Positions 22,559-32,193 of a stretch of 64,000 nucleotides of DNA are shown piece by piece. Source of the stretch: Gymnopus androsaceus JB14 (lineage: Eukaryota > Basidiomycota > Agaricomycetes > Agaricales > Omphalotaceae); contig ML769532.1 of the NCBI GenBank assembly GCA_009733575.1, forward strand, positions 104,474 to 168,473, written 5' to 3'. A program made the position numbers and the translations under genes. The notes below the pieces were generated by a model. That model had not been told where the DNA came from and made no database searches. It saw only the letters and a list, made by a program, of their open reading frames with translations. Numbering within the stretch: the first letter of the stretch is position 1; each line of letters opens with the position of its first letter.

Positions 22559-22887
22559 CCTCTCTAAAGTAGATTTGCATCTGTACCATAGTTCATTGGA
22601 GATATTCTACTACTCAGAAAGCTTCCGAATAAATTTATTATGCTGCGACAACTGAAATCTCTGAACGGTATCATAATTTGCTGTGAAAAATAAACATGCT
22701 CAGATCTTTGACTTCTTTAGCATTGCACCTCAGGCTTGACTAGATTACAATGCACTTTATTAAAAGACAATAGCTACAGTATTTGCTGAGATGATAACTG
22801 AAAAGTGCTGAAGGCTCGAAGCACGCAAAAAAAGTCCATGAGAGTAAAATTTCAGATGATGCCAACTAATATGATAACAGTAATAAC
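22559..22887. repeat. Right arm of the ~330-bp inverted repeat
   Basis: Inverted counterpart of 21876-22205. Arms are similar in length and collinear, with scattered substitutions. Confidence 0.8.
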
Positions 22888-23362
22888 ATAAATATGAATT
22901 TGAACGAAAGAAGCGAACCCGAAATTCTCACCAGGAATAAACTAAACGGTTATGGTTACCATCCTGGTTCGAACACATGAGGGAAAACTCCAAGTAATTA
23001 GCGCTCGATCGGAAGCTGTGCCGTGAGCACTTGATAGCTTCCCGACTCGCTTTTACTCGCTGCCTGTAGAAGCTACAACTCAACTTGAAAACCTGCTTGC
23101 AGCTCTGTTGCTGGAAGAATTTTTATCTCTTTGAATGGGACTTGTGAAGCATCTCACGAAGCAACCCGCACATGCCGTGTCCCTCGATCTAGCACTGGAT
23201 TGACTTGCCGCAAACAATCTGCTTCTTCTCTGGTGATGCCAGTTGCTAGACTCATCCCCACTCGCCTCAGTGACTCACAACAACGTTTGATGATGAAGTC
23301 GATCAAAGTGCCGTGAACGCGGCGACTGGTAAATAATCCCACAGGTTTGGCACAGTCGGCTT

Positions 23363-23772
23363 AAGCACCCACTCGTCTGAATTTAACTTAGAATTTTCGA
23401 AGTTGGGCAGAAAATAATTTTGACTGTCATAGCAGTTATATATATCAATATTCCGCTGCAAATGATGAGTTTACATTTTAATTTCGAAATATTAAGAACT
23501 GCAGTCACTATAAGTGATCATTTGAAGCTATTGGCAGTGGATAGGTACTGACAAGATGTTGCGGTGTCATCTCAATTACTTCCGCACATACCGCCGATAC
23601 CAGGTAATCTAGTTATTATGACTGCAATTCACATAATTGGGAAATAAAAATGTATAATCTTTACTCGTAGTAAAATTCTGCTCATGCTGATATACAGAAA
23701 TTTTGTAAAAGCTGAAATCTTTTTCTCAAGAAATTCGAAAATTCTAAGTTAAATTCAGGCAAACGGGTGCTT
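23363..23772. mobile_element. MITE with AAGCACCC ends
   Basis: The inverted ends share CTGAATTTAACTTAGAATTT within about 45 bp on each side (AAGCACCC..TTCGAA and inverse). The interior is AT-rich and non-coding. The flanking dinucleotide TT on both sides may be the target duplication but is weak. Confidence 0.6.
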
Positions 23773-23924
23773 TTCCAAAAGTGCTTCCAAAAATACCAGT
23801 CAGCTGTTCAGCCCAGTTCTTCGATCAACTGTCATCGAAGTTTACCGGGCCGATATAGCCGGCTGGGGCTGAGTCTAGCCAGTTGCACTGTTAACGAGCT
23901 GAGCTGCATATGTTACGAGGGTTT

Positions 23925-24720
23925 ATAGTTGTTTTGGAAGTCTCGATTGGTTACAAATGGAGGAAAAAGAGTGGAGAACATTAACAAGCGCAGTTCAAGG
24001 GGGCCCGAAAAACAAAAAACTTGTACCAGGGGTCGGAAAATTTTTTTTAGTCTCAGCACTGGACCCTCGCTGCCTTCACGTGATTTTTTTTGGGTCATGT
24101 GATTACCAAATAAGGCAACTATGAGACACTGATAATGATTTCATCTTATTATGCTGGTCTTTTGCCCTTTGTACATGCTCTACATAACTAATTAGCCTTT
24201 GTAAACTCTTCACCTCACACTTGACACCATATATCTCAAAATATATTAGTCAAGGTCAAGTACTGTAAGTGCTCATGGAATGAACTAAAAAGGCAATAAA
24301 AAGGTATAAACTCACTCTACATAATGTAGCTAGTCTGAATATACATTTCAGGCACTTGTTTGGCTTGTTTGACTCATTTGGACATCACAAAAAGGCAATT
24401 TGAGGGTCAGTCAAAAAAAAAATAATTCGGGCCTCGCAATGGACCCACCCTACCTACCCCCGGTACGGGATTTCCCAGCCCGGACCCCCTTGGTGCAGTT
24501 GGATGTACTGGGGAAGGATCTCAGATAGTTGTTAAGCAGGCTAGTGAAAGCAATTCCATATTCTACCAGGTGAATCTACCTACTACCCAGCCTTGATTCC
24601 CTGCAATATCTCTCACACTTCCTTCCTACCATTCTTTGGTGCCATTGCCTTTCACACCCGTATAACTATTGTTATTGGGTTCTGGAATTCACAGTGGGAC
24701 AGCTTGAAAGATAAGGTACT
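23925..24720. repeat. Duplicated locus, copy 1 (carries a hAT-like MITE)
   Basis: The stretch with ACAAATGGAGG, GAGTGGAGAACATTA and GGATGTACTGGGGAAGGATC recurs at about 25250-25740. Copy 1 is interrupted at 23996-24492 where copy 2 is empty. Copy 2 is interrupted at 25269-25593 where copy 1 is empty. The two copies therefore certify both insertion points reciprocally. Confidence 0.75.
23996..24492. mobile_element. hAT-like MITE (CAAGGGGGTCCG ends), copy 1
   Basis: Ends CAAGGGGGCCCG and CGGACCCCCTTG. Target duplication GCGCAGTT (23988-23995) / GTGCAGTT (24493-24500), 8 bp with one mismatch. The empty site GTGTAGTT is present near 25650. Subterminal words TTCACGTGATTTTTT and GGTACGGGATTTCCC are shared with copy 2 (31699-32185). 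Non-coding. Confidence 0.85.
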
Positions 24721-25159
24721 TAGGTAGTTTTTCGGTAGGCTCATGACCATCCATCTGTAGATGTTTCTGAGAAACAGCTGGTCCAAGTGGTAGCAATTTA
24801 ATTTAGTAGGGTGGATGTTTTGTGACTTTTTCAGTTGTAAAAAATTGTATTTTTAAGATCAACATATTTGTATGTTTCGAGACTTGGGCTTTTGAATGGT
24901 ATAAGTGTCAAAAATTGAAAATTTTGAAAGTTTGTACCCTACTAATGTACTGGGTAGTGAGACAGGCTGTGGCATTAAGTAAGGCATCAAACAGAGCCCA
25001 GCACATCCTTACTAGCATTATACACTCAAAAAATCATATTTTTTTTGTATATGAATCAACACAGAATTCATCAAACTGCACAGTAGCTGCCCTGGAGCTG
25101 GTGCCCTGTGAGAGTCCCATGAATATTATTTTACTCCCAGTCTCCCAGAGCTGACTATG

Positions 25160-25250
25160 ATTGGACTGGGCCATATATTCCCTAATATGCCCCAATATGC
25201 CCCAAATGCCCTGGGGCATGAGGGGCATTTCCTGCAACACACTTTTTCTT
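25160..25250. repeat. Relic of a KDZ-transposon right end
   Basis: Repeated ATATGCCCC words followed by GGGGCATTTCCTGCAACACA match the right end of the KDZ element at 63880-63962. Only the terminal ~80 bp is present here, so it is a truncated end or a derived MITE. Confidence 0.6.
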
Positions 25251-25268
25251 GGGTTTAGAGTTGTTTTG

Positions 25269-25593
25269 CATCAGGAAAAATGGTCTGGACCCAGGATGAC
25301 CCCAGGTCACTTAGGCAGCCTAGGCCACCTAGGAATAATGCAAAAACTTTGGACACCTCAGGTATCCTAGGCCTCCTAGGCCTCCTAAGCCTCCTAAGCC
25401 TCCTAGGAATTCTGAGAGTATCCTCAGGTTGCCTCAGGACAGCCCAGGATGGCCCCCAGAATGCCTAGGAGGCTTAGGAGGCTTAGGAGGCCTAGGATAC
25501 CTGAGGTGTCTAAAGTTTTTGCATTATTCCTAGGCTGCCTAGGCTGCCTAAGTGACCTGGGGTCATCCTGGGCCCAGACCATTTTTCCTGATG
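25269..25593. mobile_element. CATCAG-family palindromic element D1
   Basis: Ends CATCAGGAAAAATGGTCTGG and inverse. Almost the whole 325 bp folds on itself, because the arms are built from CCTAGG, CCTCCTAAG and CTGAGGC words. The duplicated locus at 23925 gives the empty site (GTTTTGGAAG). Flanks TTTTG and TTG suggest a 2-3-bp duplication. Confidence 0.75.
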
Positions 25594-25756
25594 TTGAAAG
25601 TCTTGATTACAAATGGAGGACAAAGAGTGGAGAACATTAAAAAGTGTAGTTGGATGTACTGGGGAAGGATCTAAGATAGTTGTTAAGCAGGCTAGTAAAA
25701 GCAATTCTGTATTCTACCCAGCTGCAATTCCCTGAAATATCTCTACACACACTTCC

Positions 25757-26723
25757 CATCAGCAAAAATGGTCTGGGCCTTGGATGACATGAGGACAGTT
25801 GAAGATTACCTAGGTCTCCTAGGACACTCAGGACACCCAGGACTCCTAGGTCTCCCAGGCTTGCGTAAGTCTATCCCCTTATTCCTGGGCTTCTAGAAGA
25901 AATCCTGAGGGAACCTGAGGAAGCCTGAGGCAGCTTGAGATAACCTAGGAATACTTCTGCTGAGTTATACAACCCAAAAAATAATTCTCATACTTTATTA
26001 TTCAGCTGTATCTTTTTGCTAAATTTCCACATTTATATTACTTAAACCTTATTATCTCATTAAACTCATAGATTTTTGACTTATTTCAAAATGAAATTAT
26101 TTTTTGAGGCTCATTAATGTTTTACTAGCCTTAACTTATAACTCGGAATACCTCACTTAAGTATTTTTAACTCAAGTTCAAGTATAACATATTTATCAAA
26201 TTAAGTAATACTTAATGATGAATCTGATTTGACCCCATCAACAGAATTTTAATGGTATGCAGTCTACAGGTACCCATGTGGTTTGGTGCTTATTTGGGTG
26301 CTTATTTTATGCAATTATACAGTGGCTGCAAAAATTGATTCAGTATGCCATTCAGTAGGTCACATGGGGTGACATCAATTTCCACAGCCACTGTATGTAG
26401 ATAAATTCAAATAATTCAGGTGTCTGCTGTTCTTTTAATAATATTTATACACATTATAATTCAATGTACTAGTTCATTGAAGCTATTTAGCTTGTAATCC
26501 TAGTTCTAGATAAATCTCAGGTGGTCCCAGGCTTCCTCAGGCTTCCTCAGGCTACTCCAGGTTCCCTCAGGTTGTACTCAGGTTGTGCTCAGGCTGCAAT
26601 GAGGCTCCCTCTGGTGATATCAGCATTTGGGCAAATTCCTAGGCAGCCTAAGTCACCCAGAATGCCCAGGTCATATTATTCTAGCTTATAGGCTATCCCA
26701 GGCCCAGACCATTTTTGCTGATG
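25757..26723. mobile_element. CATCAG-family element D2 with internal insertion(s)
   Basis: Ends CATCAGCAAAAATGGTCTGG and inverse. The arms carry CCTAGG/GGACACTCAGG-type repeats as in D1, but the centre (about 25960-26510) is AT-rich foreign DNA that contains the 74-bp TA MITE. The flanking bases (CC and CA) do not give a clean duplication. Confidence 0.65.
26320..26393. mobile_element. 74-bp TA MITE (CAGTGGCTGC ends)
   Basis: Ends CAGTGGCTGCAAAAATTGAT and inverse, bordered by TA. Shares the central CATTCAGTAGGTCAC with the 100-bp MITE at 11554. A single hairpin of this size is too short to code. Confidence 0.82.
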
Positions 26724-26909
26724 CAATTTGGCTGTCCAGAATAGCTAATGAACGCAATTCACATACAGCAGAGATCCTAAATCCATGTGGATATGAAGGG
26801 CATATTGCAATGGAGTGAGGATTTTCCTCTGTGTAATAGACTAATTGAGGTGAAATAGATGTAACAAAATGAATCAAAACACACCAATCTCATAGTCAAT
26901 TCTAAATCC

Positions 26910-27481
26910 TAGGGCTCTTCACCGTATCCGTACCATACGGTGTATGGACAGTAGTACGGTGTCCAACGTACGTACCGTACCGTAAGCCCTTCAGGAGTCC
27001 CGTATTTAGCCGTACCGTTACGGCGTAATACGGCGTATACGGTACTTGCAAGGAATTTGTGATTTCTGGAGTCTCCTACTACAGAGAGCACTTTAATAGG
27101 ACTACGATTGATTAAATATTACTAAAATAAACCCTCTCGAACAATTCTACTATTTTTTGGGGTGTCCTAGACGTGTGTGACACTGGTCACTTCATGTCAC
27201 ATACTATCACACGTGCATACCGCAACTCTTATTCATGGTCTTGGTCACTATAGCACTTACTAGTAAGTATTAAACACTTAGAATCTTTGATACATGTAAA
27301 ATATATACTCTGCACAGTGTCTTTGTTGCAGATGGGTGCTTGAGAACACGTGACTTAAAGGTACCGTCCGTATTCCGTATACGGCTGTATTTTTCCCATA
27401 CCGTACCGTGGCAAAAAATCTGGTCCGTAAATACGGAAAAATTCTCCGTGCCGTATACGGTACGTACGGTGAAGAGCCCTA
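26910..27481. mobile_element. hAT-like MITE (TAGGGCTCTTCACCG ends), copy 2
   Basis: Exact 8-bp duplication CTAAATCC at 26902-26909 and 27482-27489. Same CGTACCGTA-rich subterminal arrays as 8342-8917 and nearly the same length (572 versus 576 bp). The interiors are diverged. Confidence 0.88.
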
Positions 27482-27567
27482 CTAAATCCAGGTCCCCCTG
27501 TTATTATCATTCCAACTCCTTTGCAATCTGGGACACATGAGTCTGGGGTATGGAAATCTTCACCATA

Positions 27568-27830
27568 CTGTATAATTACGACCTAAAGTTCCCGTTACCA
27601 TAACACAGTCCCTGGGAACTTGGTCATTTTGAAAATCATAACACATAACGGGGTTCAAGGAACTTTGAATTTTGCAAAATAGTAACTCAAATTTCCAAAA
27701 ATTGCGCCAAAATGCCCAAAAAACACTAGAAATTTTTTCCGTAACGCTAATTTTTGGCCTGAGAACTCCACCTCTTGAAGTTCTCACCATAACACATAAA
27801 ACCCCGGCACTTTAGGTCGTAATTATACAG
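27568..27830. mobile_element. TA-flanked MITE (CTGTATAATTACGACC ends)
   Basis: Inverted ends CTGTATAATTACGACCTAAA, bordered by TA on both sides. The interior has an inexact repeat of CCATAACACA near each end. Non-coding. The TA target points to Tc1/mariner-type mobilisation. Confidence 0.8.
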
Positions 27831-28268
27831 TATATATCTGAGATAAGCCATTGTTACTGTCATGAAGTTGGAAAGAGAAAAAGAAGACAGACAAAGCAAG
27901 GCAAAAGGTATGCCAGCTCACAAAAAATAACCATAATAGCATAGGTGGTGATGTGGGACTTCTCCTCTGGTGTCTTACTTTTTGTGAACATCAAGTCTAT
28001 TGTAGGATGAAAGAAATTCATGGGGTTTGCTTGATTGTTCCATTTTGCCTTGGCATTTGAGTCCACTACTGGTACAAAAGCCCACATATTGTTATTGTAC
28101 TCTTTCCTCTGTCCCTTCCTTGTCTTTAGCCTTCTGCAATGTAGCAGTATGTTAGGGCATAGTAAACTTTAAGGGTGGGTGGGTTAGCTACAAACTACAT
28201 ATAATGTCCCTGGCCACTCAAGGAAATTAAAACCCTGTGGGAGATAACCATGGTTCTCCACAGCCACC

Positions 28269-28605
28269 CATCAGCAAAAACTGTTTTGAGCCCAGGAGGA
28301 TCTGAGGTCTCCTAGGCCTCTTAGGCAACCTGAGGCATCCTAGTTGGCTCAGGAAAAAGGGTAAAACTTTGGACAACTCAGGTATCCTAGTCATCCTAGG
28401 TGTTCTGGGATACCCTGTGATGTCCTGGGGTATCATGGGATGTCCTAGGATGTCTCAGGATGTCCCAGGGCACCTAGGATGACTAGGATACCTGAGGTGT
28501 CCAAAGTTTTACCCTTTTTTACTGGGCCAACTAGGATGCCTCAGGTTGCCTAAGAGGACTAGGTGACCTTGGATACTCCTGGGCCCAAAACAGTTTTTTC
28601 TGATG
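28269..28605. mobile_element. CATCAG-family palindromic element E
   Basis: Ends CATCAGCAAAAACTGTTTTG and the inverse ending TTTTCTGATG, flanked by CC. Like D1 it is a near-perfect long hairpin of CCTAGG, CTGAGG and TGTCCTAGG words. Only 8 bp separate it from the next element (28614). Confidence 0.75.
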
Positions 28606-28689
28606 CCTATAAACATCAGCAAAACCTGTATGATGTGGGCAGTGCTTGAGCAAACTGTCCAGAGTTCCCAGTGCTCCAGCGTCCCAGCA

Positions 28690-30211
28690 GATAATTCTAC
28701 TGAACAACCCCCTTGGCTCAAGTCTTATTTAACAACCTAGTTGAGGTCACATATGGTCACAAATGGTCACATTGAGGTCACAACATATAAATTTGCCTCA
28801 GAACTCAATTTTTTTTTGTGAAGGTCAGAGATAATCTAGAGTCTTTATATTGTTACATCAGGAAAAATGGTCTGGGCCCAGGGCTGACTTTAGGTTGACC
28901 CACAATGACCTAAAGAGACTTAAGGGAACCTAAGGATACCTAGGTCTCCTAGGCCACCTAAGTTGCCTAGACTGCCTCAGTTTCTTTGAGGTCACCTAGG
29001 TTGCCTAGGATTTAGGGATAAACCTTGGGAATTTGAGGCAACCTGAGTGAACCTGAGTAAACCTGAGTAAGCCTGAGCTAACCTGAGGAGCCTGAGGAAA
29101 CCTGAGGTAGCCTAAGGTAGCCTGGGGTAGCCTGGAAGACCCAAGGTGACCAAGGCGACCAGGGTGACCAGGGTAGCCTAGGTTCCCTAGGTCATCATAG
29201 GTTTAACCCCTTTTTGCTGATGTAAGAGGCAGACAAGCTCAGTTGGCAGGTACAACCTCAGCAAGGAGGGAATCAACCATCAAGAATGGGGGCAAGAACA
29301 ATTGATTGATAACTTGTATCTACCTACTTTATATATGGAGGCAGATAGGGGTACATGTGGTATGCAGAGCAGCTAGACAACCAATGGAAGGGTATTTACC
29401 CAACACTCCCATTTGTACGGCCGTGTAGTACAGGGAATAGACATACAATGAGCAATACCATTAGATCTGTGGGACAAAGAGGTTCCAAATGGATAGGGTG
29501 AAGTTGGGGGTGCATACATGCAATGAAATAATAAAGCATCACGGGCTCCCACTGGAGCCAGTAACAGGGTAAACAATATCTGGAGCCCCCACTGGAACTG
29601 GTAATGGGCACAATGAGTGCCGTGATAAATGATGGGCATAGAAATTTGGCAACAAGCACAACAAGTGCAGACAAACAATGGGCAGTAGAAACGCAGTGAT
29701 GAATGGGTACAGCAAGTGTCAATGGAAATGAGCACGGCAAGTACGGCAATGGGGATAAGGGCAAACAGGATCAGCAAGCATCCAGTCTCATAATCTGCTA
29801 AGAGGCAGACAAGCTCAGTTGGCAGGTACAACCTCAGTGAGGAGGGAATCAACCATCGAGAATGGGGGAAAGAATGATTGATTGATAACTTGTATCTACC
29901 TGCTTTATATATCGAAGCAGATAGGGGTACATGTGGTGTGTGGAGCAGCCAGACAACCCATGGAAGGGTATTTACCCAACATATATTTCAGATACTGCCA
30001 CCAGCCCTATTTGGGAAACTGAGCAGTTTGTGTTGCAACTTAAGTAAGGTGAGGCATGAGGTGGTAGCTGACTTTCTTTTTGAAAAAAAAATGAAAACAC
30101 ACCCAAAAAAGTGTGACAAAAGTGTGATGGGGTTGCCAAACTAGCTTTTGCAAAAATTTCCTTTTTTGGGAGGGTTGTTGCCAGCAAGGGGGTTGTTCAG
30201 TAGAATTATCC
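28690..30211. mobile_element. MULE-like non-autonomous element, copy 2, nested in B2
   Basis: Termini GATAATTCTACTGAACAACC and inverse. 10-bp duplication CGTCCCAGCA (28680-28689) / CATCCCAGCA (30212-30221). Highly similar to 593-1787 along its length, including the internal direct repeat with GAGGCAGACAAGCTCAGTTG. It is interrupted at a TA by element C; copy 1 (near 760-770) is the empty site. Confidence 0.85.
28856..29222. mobile_element. CATCAG-family element C, innermost of three nested elements
   Basis: Ends CATCAGGAAAAATGGTCTGG and CCCCTTTTTGCTGATG. The TSD is exactly TA (28854-28855, 29223-29224), proven by comparison with the intact sequence TGTTAAGAGGCAG at 758-770. The interior consists of CCTAGG, GGTAGCCT and CTGAGT repeats. 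Confidence 0.88.
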
Positions 30212-30416
30212 CATCCCAGCACTCAGATGATCCAGCTGATGCAGGAGGGGGCTCCCAGAAGCTCCCAGGGGTCGCAAAATTACCTTATTTGGAAATAAAA
30301 AAGAGATGTCATATGATTTTATATTTCTGACAGCACTGGTGGCAAGCGCTGGACAGCACTGGGAATTTTAAGTATTGCTGTGGGAATTAAAATGCAAAAT
30401 ACAGGTTTTGCTGATG

Positions 30417-31690
30417 AATCCCCACCTTCCAGGACCACTAAGTAATAGAACCCATACCAGTGCAACAAGGAGTCTGGAACCCAGAATCCAAAGATCCTCT
30501 TATCAAGGCAGTGGGCTCAATGCTAGATTTTACCCTGCATGGCCTAAAAAATGCCCCCTCTGGATTTGTCTTGACTGTACTGGATGAGGGAGAAGGAGCA
30601 TTGAATCCAACTATAATGTGTGGTCAGAGTCAGCTGAAATCTCACCTGACAAGTCTTATTTCACTTTTTCTAATTCAACATGTGATATATAGTAAATTCA
30701 CCATTTCAGTCATTGTGAAAGTTTATGTTTGTAGTTCAGCATCTTTTTCATTTTGATAGAATACTCTACTGATAACTCACAATGGCAGATGTGACTGGTT
30801 CATTGTTTCTTGTGGCTGATAGTGATACATGCATTTTAAGTATTGAATCACCACTCAAGACAAAAAACCACTTACAGTCTGTTATCCTCAGTTTCATCTT
30901 CACTGAGACCGGGTTTGCACACCTGGAGATGTGACAGTAGATTATTAAAGTAGTTTGAACTTTACTCCAAGACAGCCAGCATCTGGCCATTTTGTGGGAG
31001 GCACCATCATCATAGGAATTCCGTGTTTGCAGCTTTTGTTTGGGCAGCAAAGAAATCTACCAAGTTTTTGGTAAGCTCTGAATGGATCTCAAAATAAAGA
31101 GCTTGAAGTTCCATTGGCAATTCAGCTGGCTCATAGGCAGAACTGGGATACATAAAAAAGGACTGACTGCAGGCCTCAATGGAAGATATAGAGCTTGATG
31201 TTGGGGTTGGATATGCATATGTGGCATTGTAGGAGGAGGAGCATGATGAAAAGGTGTAGCCAGAGTGTCATTTGCTGGAATCTGGTGTAACAAGATGTTG
31301 ACCATAGGAACAGGTCTACTTCTCGGAGTTTTTTGGACAGTAGAAGAAGTGCGTGTGTCGTCTGCCAAAGTTTGGTACTGCTGGAAGGTTCACCGTTATT
31401 TGGAGAAAGAAAGCCAGCCAGATGTGAGAACATCACTGCAATGGCATTCATCAATGCTGGTAATAGAAAGAAGGTCTCAGCTGTGTTTTGTGGTTGTCAG
31501 TACCAATGGTAGATGTTGCATTCATGTTATTGTGCTTTTAATGTCCATCAAAATTCCATGCGCTCGTAACCAGATAATTAGGGTAAAAATGTATAGTATT
31601 CAGAGATATGTTGTACCGCTACTTGTAGGTACAATTTTGAGGCCATCGAGTTGGTGGTACGTGCAGGAAGTAGGGAAGAAAGAAAATTTA
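30417..31690. other. Old decayed coding/repeat sequence
   Basis: About 30470-30600 is related to the direct repeats around the assembly gap (frame ..SGFVLTVLDEG). Minus-strand frames between 31057 and 31454 look like remnants of a protein broken by stops. No family could be named and no functional gene is called. Confidence 0.35.
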
Positions 31691-31698
31691 TGATTTTC

Positions 31699-32185
31699 CA
31701 AGGGGGTCCGAAAAAATTAATTTTGTACCAGGGGTCGGAAATTTTTTTTCAGCCTTGGCACTAGACCCTCCCTTCACGTGATTTTTTGGGTCATGTGATT
31801 ACCAAATAAGGCAGCTATGAGACACTGATCACCATTCACCTTACTGTGCTGGTCTTTTGCCCTTTGTACATGCTCTACATAACTAATTAGCCTTTGTAAA
31901 CTCTTCACCTCACTCTGGATGCCATATATCTCAAAATATATTAGTCAAGGTCCAGAACTGTAAGCACTCATGAAATGACCTAAAAAGGTAATAAAAAGGT
32001 ATATACTCCCTCTATACAATGTAGCTGGTCTGAATATACTTTTCAGGCACTTCTTGGGCTTATTTGACTCATTTGAACATCACAAAAATGTATTGTGAGG
32101 GTCAGTCAAAAAATATTTTTCGAGCCTTGCGATGGACCCACCCTACCTACCCCCGGTACGGGATTTCCCGGCCCGGACCCCCTTG
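31699..32185. mobile_element. hAT-like MITE (CAAGGGGGTCCG ends), copy 2
   Basis: Exact 8-bp duplication TGATTTTC at 31691-31698 and 32186-32193. Similar throughout to 23996-24492. It marks the border between the transposon-rich and gene-rich halves of the window. Confidence 0.9.
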
Positions 32186-32193
32186 TGATTTTC

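Larger units (their letters stand above)
28614..30416. mobile_element. CATCAG-family element B2 with nested insertions
   Basis: Reverse-orientation copy of B1, flanked by AA on both sides. Its left 70 bp and right ~200 bp are separated by a MULE-like element (28690-30211) that itself carries element C (28856-29222). B1 at 22220 is the uninterrupted reference. Confidence 0.8.

Noticed and set aside
25280..25704. Frames rich in RRLRRLRRP or LLGLLSLLSLLG
   Set aside because: Both arise from CCTAGG/CCTCCTAAG repeats of the palindromic element D1.
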